NCBI GenBank assembly: GCA_040222455.1
Contig: JAVKDD010000014.1
Location: 1-64,000 of the forward strand
Reading direction: 5' to 3'
DNA length: 64,000 nucleotides
Origin: RHLJ01 sp040222455
GTDB lineage: Bacteria > Bacteroidota > Rhodothermia > Balneolales > Balneolaceae
The notes beneath the pieces are model-generated. The model ran no database searches. It was not told the DNA's origin and saw only the letters and a list, made by a program, of their open reading frames with translations. Positions within the stretch are counted from its first letter, which is position 1; every line of letters begins with the position of its first letter. Shown one piece after another: positions 26,934-34,475 of the stretch. Position numbers and translations under genes: made by a program.

Positions 26934-27803
26934 TTAAACCGTACAAATCTCAACGCCCTGTTTAAGGGAAGCAAAAACATCTTCATTTTTGGGTATAAAT
27001 TCCTGCGCTACAAAACCGTCAAACCCTAATCCTGAAATAGCTTCCGTAATTGCTTTGTAATTAAGCTCTTGGCTATCATCGATCTCATTTCTGCCCGGTA
27101 CACCTCCAGTATGAAAGTGAGTGATATAGTCAATATTATCTCGAATGGTTCTGATTACATCTCCCTCCATAATCTGCATGTGATAGATATCATAGAGGAG
27201 TTTGAAATTATCAAGTCCAAGTTTTTCGCAAAGTGCTACTCCCCATGAAGTATGATCACACTGATAACCAACATGATCTACTTTTGAATTCAACAGTTCC
27301 ATAACAATCTGTATGTTATACTCTGCTGCTTTTTTAACTACTGGCTCTAAACCCATTGCACAGTTCTCAATCCCTTGCACTTCCGAAAGTCCTTCAAATC
27401 TATTTCCTGAAAAACAGATGATATTTGTAATACCTAAGTCTGAAATTTTTGGGATTAAATCGAAATACTCTTTTTGAAGTTGTTCATGCAGTTCCGGATT
27501 ATTAAATCCATCGGTTAAATTTAGAGGAACTTGATTCGCCATGGCACAAGTCAGTCCATACTTTTGAACCGTTTCAATTTCTGGCGGATTTAATAGTTCT
27601 ATGGATTCAATTCCAATTTCATTCGCAAACTCACACAGTTCTTCCAGCGTTTTACCGCTATATGGCCATCTACAAACTGAATGTTTGAACGATTGCATAC
27701 TTTGTTTCTTATGATCCTTTTCTTCTTTTGTTGAAAGTCTTAATGCCCCTGTTAGCGATACCCCGGCAATCCCTTTTAATGCTTCTTTTCTTGTGATTTT
27801 CAT
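26934..27803 (-). CDS. Hydroxypyruvate isomerase-like TIM-barrel protein
   Basis: 289 residues of the AP-endonuclease-2/sugar isomerase fold. After a short hydrophobic start with 'TRKEALKGIAGVS', 'CRWPYSGKTLEELCEFANEIG' and the metal-site motifs 'VMELLNSKVDHVGYQCD', 'LLYDIYHMQIMEGD', 'HFHTGGVPGRNEID' and 'GFVAQEF' match hydroxypyruvate isomerases and related keto-sugar isomerases. The N-terminus could be a Tat-like signal, which would place it in the periplasm beside the GMC oxidoreductase encoded divergently 115 nt away. Its true substrate may be an oxidised sugar. Confidence 0.8.
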   Translation of the reverse strand: MKITRKEALKGIAGVSLTGALRLSTKEEKDHKKQSMQSFKHSVCRWPYSGKTLEELCEFANEIGIESIELLNPPEIETVQKYGLTCAMANQVPLNLTDGFNNPELHEQLQKEYFDLIPKISDLGITNIICFSGNRFEGLSEVQGIENCAMGLEPVVKKAAEYNIQIVMELLNSKVDHVGYQCDHTSWGVALCEKLGLDNFKLLYDIYHMQIMEGDVIRTIRDNIDYITHFHTGGVPGRNEIDDSQELNYKAITEAISGLGFDGFVAQEFIPKNEDVFASLKQGVEICTV

Positions 27804-27918
27804 ATCATCATATTTTTACACGTTACATTATCATTATTGTAAGCGATTTTCTATAATCTAGGCGTTCAATAAAATAGCTGAATTTTTTTAGCACACAAGA
27901 CTCTATTTATCATTTCTT

Positions 27919-29616
27919 ATGCATCTCAACCTAAAAGCAAAACAAGAAAACACCTACGACGCCATTGTTGTGGGAAGCGGAATTAGCGGCGGCTGGGCTG
28001 CAAAAGAACTTACAGAAAAGGGATTGAAGACCTTACTTCTTGAACGAGGTCGGCAAGTAGAACATATCAAAGACTATCCTACGCATTCCACTCCTCCTTG
28101 GGAATTACCCTACAACAATCGGGTTCCGCCAGAAGAAATGAAGCATTACGAAAAGCAAAAACGAACGGGATATACTATCCGTCAATCAACAAAACACTGG
28201 TGGGTTAAAGACGATGAAAATCCATATACCGAAGTAAAACGTTTTGATTGGATGCGTGGGTATCATGTTGGAGGTCGCTCGTTAATGTGGGGTCGACAAT
28301 CTTACCGATTAAGCGCAATGGATTTTGAGGCCAATGCAAAAGATGGTTTTGGAGTGGATTGGCCAATTCGTTACGAAGACATTGCACCTTGGTACGACTA
28401 TGTAGAACAACATGCGGGCATAAGCGGAAGAAATGAAGGGCTATCTCAACTTCCTGACGGTAAGTTTCTTCCCCCAATGGAATTCAGTTGTGTAGAAAAA
28501 GAAGTGAAAAAAAGAATCGAGGCAAAGTTTAATGATCGAATAATGACTATTGGACGTGTAGCTAACATCACTACGCCACATAAGGGAAGAGCGGGGTGCC
28601 AATATAGAAATATGTGCGACAGAGGCTGCCCTTTTAGCGGATATTTCAGTACTCAATCTTCTACTTTACCCGCAGCAGTGGCTACTGGAAATTTAACGCT
28701 CCGCCCAGATTCTATTGTTACTGAAGTAATTTATGATCCTGACACTCAAAAAGCGACCGGCGTTCGGGTACTAGATTCCGAAACTCTAGAAACGGTTGAA
28801 TATTATGCTAAAATCGTTTTCCTAAACGCCTCAACGGTTGGAAGTACGTGGATTTTAATGAATTCAACCGAGTACTTTCCTGATGGAATGGGGAATGATT
28901 CCGGAGAACTTGGTCATAATATGATGGATCATCATTTAGGAGTGGGTGCCGCAGGCGATGTTGAAGGTTTTGAAGATATTTACTACTACGGACGAAGACC
29001 TAATGGTATTTATATTCCACGATTTCGAAATATAAATACCAAACATCCTGACTTTATTCGCGGTTATGGATATCAGGGCGGATCTGGAAGAAATGGATGG
29101 GAAAAAAATGTAGCCGAATTAAGTATTGGAGCATCCATCAAAGAAGAAGTAAATGAACCGGGAGGCTGGGGATTTGGTATTGGTGGCTTTGGTGAATGGC
29201 TTCCTTACCACGAAAATAAAATGTATCTCACGAATGAGGTTAAAGATAAATATGGTTTACCAACCGTAGTTTTTGATGTGGCAGCTTTCGAAAATGAATA
29301 TAAAATGAGAGAAGATATGGCTGATTCTGCTGCAGAAATGCTGGAAGCAGCCGGACTAAAAAATGTTCACAAGTGGAATAATGAGCCTTCACCCGGTCTT
29401 GGAATTCATGAAATGGGAACTGCCAGGATGGGAAAAGATCCGAAAACATCTGTATTAAATAAATGGAATCAAGTTCATGAAGTTCAAAATGTGTTTGTTA
29501 CCGATGGTGCATGTATGACATCGGCAGGTTGCCAAAACCCTTCACTTACTTACATGGCGCTAACTGCACGTGCAGCTAATCATGCTGTTGAAGAATTAAA
29601 AAAAGGAAACCTTTAA
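27919..29616 (+). CDS. GMC-family FAD oxidoreductase (glucoside 3-dehydrogenase-like)
   Basis: 565 residues. The FAD-binding Rossmann motif 'VVGSGISGGWAAKELTEKG' is at about 17-35; the substrate domain has 'RSLMWGRQSYRLSAMDFEAN'; a Cys-rich loop 'CQYRNMCDRGCPFSGYF' is typical of GMC dehydrogenases that pair with a small subunit; the C-terminus has the active-site 'GIHEMGTARMGKDP' His and 'CQNPSLTYMAL' Asn. No signal peptide, so export probably depends on its partner (29620-30210). Likely oxidises a sugar or polyol and passes electrons to a cytochrome encoded elsewhere. Confidence 0.85.
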   Translation: MHLNLKAKQENTYDAIVVGSGISGGWAAKELTEKGLKTLLLERGRQVEHIKDYPTHSTPPWELPYNNRVPPEEMKHYEKQKRTGYTIRQSTKHWWVKDDENPYTEVKRFDWMRGYHVGGRSLMWGRQSYRLSAMDFEANAKDGFGVDWPIRYEDIAPWYDYVEQHAGISGRNEGLSQLPDGKFLPPMEFSCVEKEVKKRIEAKFNDRIMTIGRVANITTPHKGRAGCQYRNMCDRGCPFSGYFSTQSSTLPAAVATGNLTLRPDSIVTEVIYDPDTQKATGVRVLDSETLETVEYYAKIVFLNASTVGSTWILMNSTEYFPDGMGNDSGELGHNMMDHHLGVGAAGDVEGFEDIYYYGRRPNGIYIPRFRNINTKHPDFIRGYGYQGGSGRNGWEKNVAELSIGASIKEEVNEPGGWGFGIGGFGEWLPYHENKMYLTNEVKDKYGLPTVVFDVAAFENEYKMREDMADSAAEMLEAAGLKNVHKWNNEPSPGLGIHEMGTARMGKDPKTSVLNKWNQVHEVQNVFVTDGACMTSAGCQNPSLTYMALTARAANHAVEELKKGNL

Positions 29617-29619
29617 GCC

Positions 29620-30210
29620 ATGAATGAATCAGCTAATAATCTAATTAACAGAAAAGAAGCATTAAAAAGAGTTTCTTATTTACTAGGCGGAGTAGTCAGC
29701 GCTCCAACAGTACTTGGTTTTCTAAATGGATGTACCGCGAGTAACGCTCCTATTAAAAACTTTACTCCAGATCAAATTCAGTTCTTATCCCAAGTTTCGG
29801 ATATCATTATTCCCGCTACCGATACTCCAAGTGCATCTGAAGTTGGGGTTCCAAAATTTATGGATGATATGATTTTCACGATTTGGGACGAGGAAGGACG
29901 AACTTATTTTCTAGATTCAATGTCAGATTTCCAAGAAAAGGCTACGCGTGATTTAGGAAAACCATTCATAGAAGCTTCTGAACAAGAGCGCACAGATTTT
30001 ATCAATAAGGAACATGATTCCGTTTTTGGAGGTGAGGTTAACTGGGATGCTCCGCGTCCTTTTATCTGGATGATGAAAGAACAAACTATCGCTGGGTATT
30101 TCTCAAGTGAGGAGGGAATGACACAGGTGCTACAATATGCAATGGTTCCCGGAAGGTGGGATGGATGCCTTACTTTCGAAGAAGCAGGCGGAAAAGTCTG
30201 GGCTACATAG
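29620..30210 (+). CDS. Gluconate 2-dehydrogenase subunit 3-like small subunit
   Basis: 196 residues. The start has 'NRKEALKRVSYLLGGVVSAP' and a hydrophobic stretch ending in 'FLNGC', which is Tat-like and may carry a lipid. 'FLSQVSDIIIPATDTPSASEVGVPKFMDDM' is the signature of the gluconate 2-dehydrogenase subunit 3 family. In known GMC dehydrogenases this subunit escorts the FAD subunit through the Tat system and stabilises it. It begins 3 nt after the GMC gene ends, which confirms a two-gene unit. Confidence 0.85.
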   Translation: MNESANNLINRKEALKRVSYLLGGVVSAPTVLGFLNGCTASNAPIKNFTPDQIQFLSQVSDIIIPATDTPSASEVGVPKFMDDMIFTIWDEEGRTYFLDSMSDFQEKATRDLGKPFIEASEQERTDFINKEHDSVFGGEVNWDAPRPFIWMMKEQTIAGYFSSEEGMTQVLQYAMVPGRWDGCLTFEEAGGKVWAT

Positions 30211-30320
30211 ACTTGATTTAAAATATTCATTATCTCTTCATATTTGATCGTTTATATACTTTAAAGTAGTTGAGTTGTAAAACGGTTACTTAGTCTATTA
30301 ACTAACAAAAGGTGTGTATT

Positions 30321-31019
30321 ATGGCTAAGAAAGTTGCACAAATGATTGAAGAGCAGGTTCAATTCTGGAGACTTAAAAACTCTTCGAAAGCAACTTTTCC
30401 TGCATCTGTAAAACACCTTCCCATCATCACTGTTTCCAGAGAATTTGGAGCAAGAGGAGCCGAAATTGCTACCATTCTTGGACATAAACTTGGTTTTAAA
30501 GTTTGGGATAAAGACTTACTAGATGTAATAAGTATTAAACTAGGAAGTAATAAAGAGTATATGCAATCTCTTGATGAAAATAGGCGTAGCTTGCTCGAGG
30601 ATACCATTTTCGGGTTTATGAACCAGAAGGGAACAAATCTGAACTACTTCATCTACTTAGTAAAAGCAATTAGAAGTATCGAAAATATTGGCAATAGTAT
30701 TATTGTTGGAAGAGGTGCAAATTTTATATGCAGAAATTCCAACTCTTTTCATATTCGCGTAGTGAGCCCATTAGAAAAACGAGTGAAGTATTATGCCCAG
30801 AAAGAGGGTATCAGTTCCAAAAATTCGCTAGAGATTATTACCAAAAAAGATTCAGAGAGAGCTAATTTTATAACTCGTAATTTTAATAAGAATATAGATG
30901 CTTCAAGTAATTATGACTTGGTAATTACCTCTGGCTCTTTCGATTTAGATACTGTCGCAGAAATAATAAGTACGGCGTATACCTGTAAGATTACGGATAA
31001 AGAAAAAGTGCTTACATAA
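30321..31019 (+). CDS. Cytidylate kinase-like family protein
   Basis: 232 residues from ATG 30321 (AAGG lies upstream; a GTG at 30312 is in frame). 'ITVSREFGARGAEIATILGHKL' is the altered P-loop region of the Cytidylate_kin2 family, and 'VGRGANFICRNSNSFHIRVVSP' plus 'RVKYYAQKEGIS', 'SERANFITRNFN' and 'YDLVITSGSFDL' complete it. The canonical GxxxxGKS P-loop is replaced, so nucleoside monophosphate kinase activity is unproven. Monocistronic, converging on the ABC ATPase gene. Confidence 0.8.
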   Translation: MAKKVAQMIEEQVQFWRLKNSSKATFPASVKHLPIITVSREFGARGAEIATILGHKLGFKVWDKDLLDVISIKLGSNKEYMQSLDENRRSLLEDTIFGFMNQKGTNLNYFIYLVKAIRSIENIGNSIIVGRGANFICRNSNSFHIRVVSPLEKRVKYYAQKEGISSKNSLEIITKKDSERANFITRNFNKNIDASSNYDLVITSGSFDLDTVAEIISTAYTCKITDKEKVLT

Positions 31020-31025
31020 TCACTT

Positions 31026-31784
31026 TTACAACCAATCCACTATATCGTCTTTATACTCAACCTTTACATATTCTTCAAAGAGCTGATGAAGAGTTGAATC
31101 TCTTTGAAGTTCTTTTCGACTGATGGAATCCAAGTAGGCAATAATCAATCCTTCGTGTAGAATAGCTATATCATCGCATAAATTTTCTACGACTTCCAGA
31201 ATGTGGCTGGTTATGATGATGGTAACTCCTTTTGCTTTCAGCTTGCGAATTACCGTCTTCATTCGGTCGATAGAAATTACATCTACGGCTTCAAATGGTT
31301 CATCAAGTAGAAGAACTTTTGGTTCAACCAAAACTGCGGTTACAAAAGCTAGTTTTTTACGACTTCCTGAAGAAAGTTTATTCACTTTTATTTTGGCGAA
31401 ATCCTTGATTTCAAAAAAATCCATGAGCGAATAGGCTCGTTCTACTAATCCCTTTTTGTCGATATCATAAATATCACACACATATTCGATGAATTCTAAG
31501 CTTGTAAATTGTTCAAAAAGCAGTGGCGGCTGTAAAACCGAAGAAAGATCACGTTTTATTGCTAGTTCATTCTCTGGGTTTAGAGGAAGTCCAATGATTT
31601 CAATATCACCACCTTCAAAACTTAAAAGACCCGTAAGTACACCTATTAAGGTACTTTTTCCTGCACCATTTGGCCCAATAAGTCCAAAAATAGTTCCCTC
31701 AGGTACATCTAAGTTCAGGTCTTTTAAAACCGTTTTATCTTCGTAGTTTTTTACTAAACCGGTAATTGAAATTGCATTAGCCAT
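31026..31784 (-). CDS. ABC transporter ATP-binding protein
   Basis: 252 residues from ATG 31784, which has a purine-rich site upstream and overlaps lgt by 8 nt; the frame also offers ATG 31817. Walker A 'GPNGAGKSTLIG', signature 'LSSGSRKKLAF', Walker B 'VLLLDEPFEA' and the switch His 'IIITSHILEVV' are complete. The signature is the CcmA/NatA-like type used with ABC-2 permeases. The partner is probably the twelve-helix protein at 32682-34232, with lgt inserted between them. Confidence 0.88.
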   Translation of the reverse strand: MANAISITGLVKNYEDKTVLKDLNLDVPEGTIFGLIGPNGAGKSTLIGVLTGLLSFEGGDIEIIGLPLNPENELAIKRDLSSVLQPPLLFEQFTSLEFIEYVCDIYDIDKKGLVERAYSLMDFFEIKDFAKIKVNKLSSGSRKKLAFVTAVLVEPKVLLLDEPFEAVDVISIDRMKTVIRKLKAKGVTIIITSHILEVVENLCDDIAILHEGLIIAYLDSISRKELQRDSTLHQLFEEYVKVEYKDDIVDWL

Positions 31785-32643
31785 TCGATTTTCTCTTGGT
31801 GTAATATCTTGCTGCATAAAATATCGTAAATATCCCGTAACCTAGTAGTACCACTTGCAAGTTGGTCATATTTGCAAACGCAATAAACTCTCTGTCTCCT
31901 CGAATAAACTCAAGTGCAAAACGAAGAAGAGCATATCCTCCGGTATGTATAAAGAAGATTAGCGGTGATTTTTTATCAGAATTCCAGATTTTATGAAATA
32001 CCCAAAGTACAATCGCCATTAAAACTAAATCACCAAACATCTCATACAATTGGGTTGGATGTAGCGCTGCACTTAGAGTTGAGGCTTGATCTACTAACCC
32101 GTTTTGGTACGACCATTGCCATGCAGAACTTGAGATTCCATAGTCTTTTTCAAAAGCAGGCACCGTGGTTCCATACTTTGGAAAATGAACTCCGAATATT
32201 GAACTTGTAGCCGTTCCATGAGCGTCTCCATTTAAAAAACAGCCAACTCTACCTACCGCTTGTCCTAATAAAATGGCCGGTGAAAGCAAGGAAAAATACT
32301 CGAAATAATTCATTTTTTTCTTGCGGGTATAGAACATCCCGCCAAGCATACCGCCCACAAGTCCACCGGTTATACTATTCCCTGCACCTGAGAGACTTAA
32401 TATCACGGCTGGGTTTTCAAGAAAAAGATCCAAATTCCAAAAAAGATAGTGAGAGAGTCGCGCGCCTACTAATGCTCCAATAATAGACCATGTTACAAGC
32501 CCATCAAAAAGATCCACTTTACCTCCGTATTTTTTAACTCGTACATAGGAAATATAAATTCCTAAAGCGATTGAGATGAGGAAATAAATTCCCTCATAAA
32601 AATAGATCTCGTTAAATCCCAGGTTTAAATGAATTGGAAGCAT
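31777..32643 (-). CDS. lgt: Prolipoprotein diacylglyceryl transferase
   Basis: 288 residues, seven membrane helices. Transfers diacylglycerol from phosphatidylglycerol to the lipobox Cys of prolipoproteins in the inner membrane. The Lgt signature 'GRVGCFLNGDAHG' at about 141-153, 'GARLSHYLFWN' and 'HPTQLYEM' are present, along with the C-terminal 'FALEFIRGDRE' motif. It overlaps the downstream ABC ATPase gene by 8 nt, so the two are translationally coupled. Many lipoproteins elsewhere in the window would depend on it. Confidence 0.93.
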   Translation of the reverse strand: MLPIHLNLGFNEIYFYEGIYFLISIALGIYISYVRVKKYGGKVDLFDGLVTWSIIGALVGARLSHYLFWNLDLFLENPAVILSLSGAGNSITGGLVGGMLGGMFYTRKKKMNYFEYFSLLSPAILLGQAVGRVGCFLNGDAHGTATSSIFGVHFPKYGTTVPAFEKDYGISSSAWQWSYQNGLVDQASTLSAALHPTQLYEMFGDLVLMAIVLWVFHKIWNSDKKSPLIFFIHTGGYALLRFALEFIRGDREFIAFANMTNLQVVLLGYGIFTIFYAARYYTKRKSNG

Positions 32644-32681
32644 AAAGTCGGGTTAATGAATTCGAGCTACAAAGGTACTAA

Positions 32682-34232
32682 TTATAGTTCACTCCAAATA
32701 TTCATGAGTATCCTTTTTTTGAAAAGATTTACAAGAACATCCATGTGTTGCCATAAATAGATGCCAATAATAACAATTACAGTGCCCATTATGGTTATTC
32801 GGTACCATTCTAAGCCTTCAAGAGGTACAAACACTAAATAACCAATAGTAAAAATTGCAAAAGATATGGCGAATGTTACTTTTTGAGGGATTATAGGGTG
32901 CTTGTAACTAAACGACGAGTAAATCGCTTTTTGGTATTGATAATAAGAGCTCCAGATAAAAAGTAGCATGAAGCATAAAAACATAAATGTATTAGCGACA
33001 AATATTTTGAGTACGTCGCCAATTTCAGGAACAACCAAAAGTTCAAATACTGTTATTGCATAAAAAACTAACAGAGGTAATATAATCACTCCTAAAAATC
33101 GTTCTTTTAATTGCTTCTCTAAACTAATGGGAAACTGAAGGTGTAGTAAAAGTTCTCTGTTTTCATAGCCATACATATTCGCCATTCCCATGGCTAAAAG
33201 AGCTACCGGAATACCACCAAGTATTGTCGGAATGGCAATGGTTTTAGCGATCTCGTATTCAAGGTTCATCAAAAGCGGCACATACACAATTGGGATTATA
33301 GCGAGGGTTAACACTTGAAGTTTATTATATGGATGGATCATCACATAATAGTAATACTTGCCTGCATTTTTCCCGAGTACCTTCTTCAAAAAAACCCAAA
33401 GTTTGCTACTTGCTTCTTCAATTTTTCTCAACGCTGGACGATGAAGCCCTTCGCAGGTCTTATTAAAATGATCTATTAATATGAGCCCAATTAAAATCCC
33501 CATAAAAACAAAAAATATGGTTCCATTCCAAAATCCATACTCTGTTTTAGCAGCCTGAATAAGCAACCCTCCGGGTAACCATTCAAGTACCCCATTTATA
33601 GTTTCAATTTTTGGAATAATCTTGTATAAAAGTTCATTTTTATTCTCTGATGCAAGGGCAATCAGTTGAAATAAAGAGAATACAAAGATTAAAAACCCGG
33701 CTACTACTGCTATGAACCGTTGCTCCACAATTTGAATAAATCGATGTTTAATCGAGTAAATGAGTACATAATTCAGAAATACGCCTACAAATACAACGGG
33801 CACTTGATATACTTCCCTTACCTGAATCATTAAAAAAACCAGCCATGTAAAATTGTAAATTATATTTACAGGGTGGCAAAAACCTATCACCATCAAATAT
33901 TTAGCTAACCTTTTTAATGGAAAACCAAACCCAAGCAATTTCCGGTTTTCTTCAATATTGAGAAGACGAAGGTTAGTAAACGAAAAGTGCATCACCCAAT
34001 AGGTGTTTGCAAATACAAGAAGAATAAACGAATACACTTTTGGAGTAAGCCAAGGCATCTGCATTTGCATCCAGGGATCGGTATCCATTAAAACCACAAC
34101 TACCGCCGTACCAATCAGGTTTACTAACATTACACCTAAAAACATAATGTAGCCTACCATAAGTAATAGCTGAAAGCGATTCAGATTGGAGATAAAGATT
34201 CTCCAGTTTAATACGAGTAGTCTAGAAAACAT
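32682..34232 (-). CDS. ABC-type permease-like polytopic membrane protein
   Basis: 516 residues with about twelve hydrophobic segments and no soluble domain. I do not recognise a precise family. The sequence 'MLVLNWRIF'-like start, the 'GFGFPLKRLAKYLMVIGF' loop and 'FPISLEKQLKERFLGVIILP' are reminiscent of fused ABC-2 type permeases whose coupling loops read 'L(P)xsxxxxlxxK'. Its position upstream of lgt and the ABC ATPase supports a transporter role. The substrate is unknown. Confidence 0.6.
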   Translation of the reverse strand: MFSRLLVLNWRIFISNLNRFQLLLMVGYIMFLGVMLVNLIGTAVVVVLMDTDPWMQMQMPWLTPKVYSFILLVFANTYWVMHFSFTNLRLLNIEENRKLLGFGFPLKRLAKYLMVIGFCHPVNIIYNFTWLVFLMIQVREVYQVPVVFVGVFLNYVLIYSIKHRFIQIVEQRFIAVVAGFLIFVFSLFQLIALASENKNELLYKIIPKIETINGVLEWLPGGLLIQAAKTEYGFWNGTIFFVFMGILIGLILIDHFNKTCEGLHRPALRKIEEASSKLWVFLKKVLGKNAGKYYYYVMIHPYNKLQVLTLAIIPIVYVPLLMNLEYEIAKTIAIPTILGGIPVALLAMGMANMYGYENRELLLHLQFPISLEKQLKERFLGVIILPLLVFYAITVFELLVVPEIGDVLKIFVANTFMFLCFMLLFIWSSYYQYQKAIYSSFSYKHPIIPQKVTFAISFAIFTIGYLVFVPLEGLEWYRITIMGTVIVIIGIYLWQHMDVLVNLFKKRILMNIWSEL

Positions 34233-34335
34233 GCCTTAAAATAATAGTGTTTTGCTAACAATGAGCTTAGAAAGCTGTAATAATTACAAATAAAAACTAC
34301 TTATTTTATAAGAAGTCTCTGGAGATTAAAATAAT

Positions 34336-34397
34336 ATTCTATTGTAATAGAATGAAACGCCTAAACTATTGCCAGAAGCTCCGTTTGTAGCTTCTGG
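34336..34397. promoter_or_regulatory. Two palindromes between uvrA and the permease gene
   Basis: ATTCTATT/AATAGAAT (34336-34353, 2-base centre) and CCAGAAGCT/AGCTTCTGG (34372-34397, 8-base loop), both with perfect arms. They lie after the uvrA stop and before the permease start. The second could slow or end uvrA transcription, although no U-tract follows on the minus strand; the first is compact and more like a protein-binding site for the permease-lgt-ATPase unit. Confidence 0.35.
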
Positions 34398-34475
34398 ATT
34401 AAATAGAAATCTGTGGTACGCTTTAAAATAATCTTTTAACGTTGCGTCTTTAGTAGAAGTGACTAGCAGGCGGCG

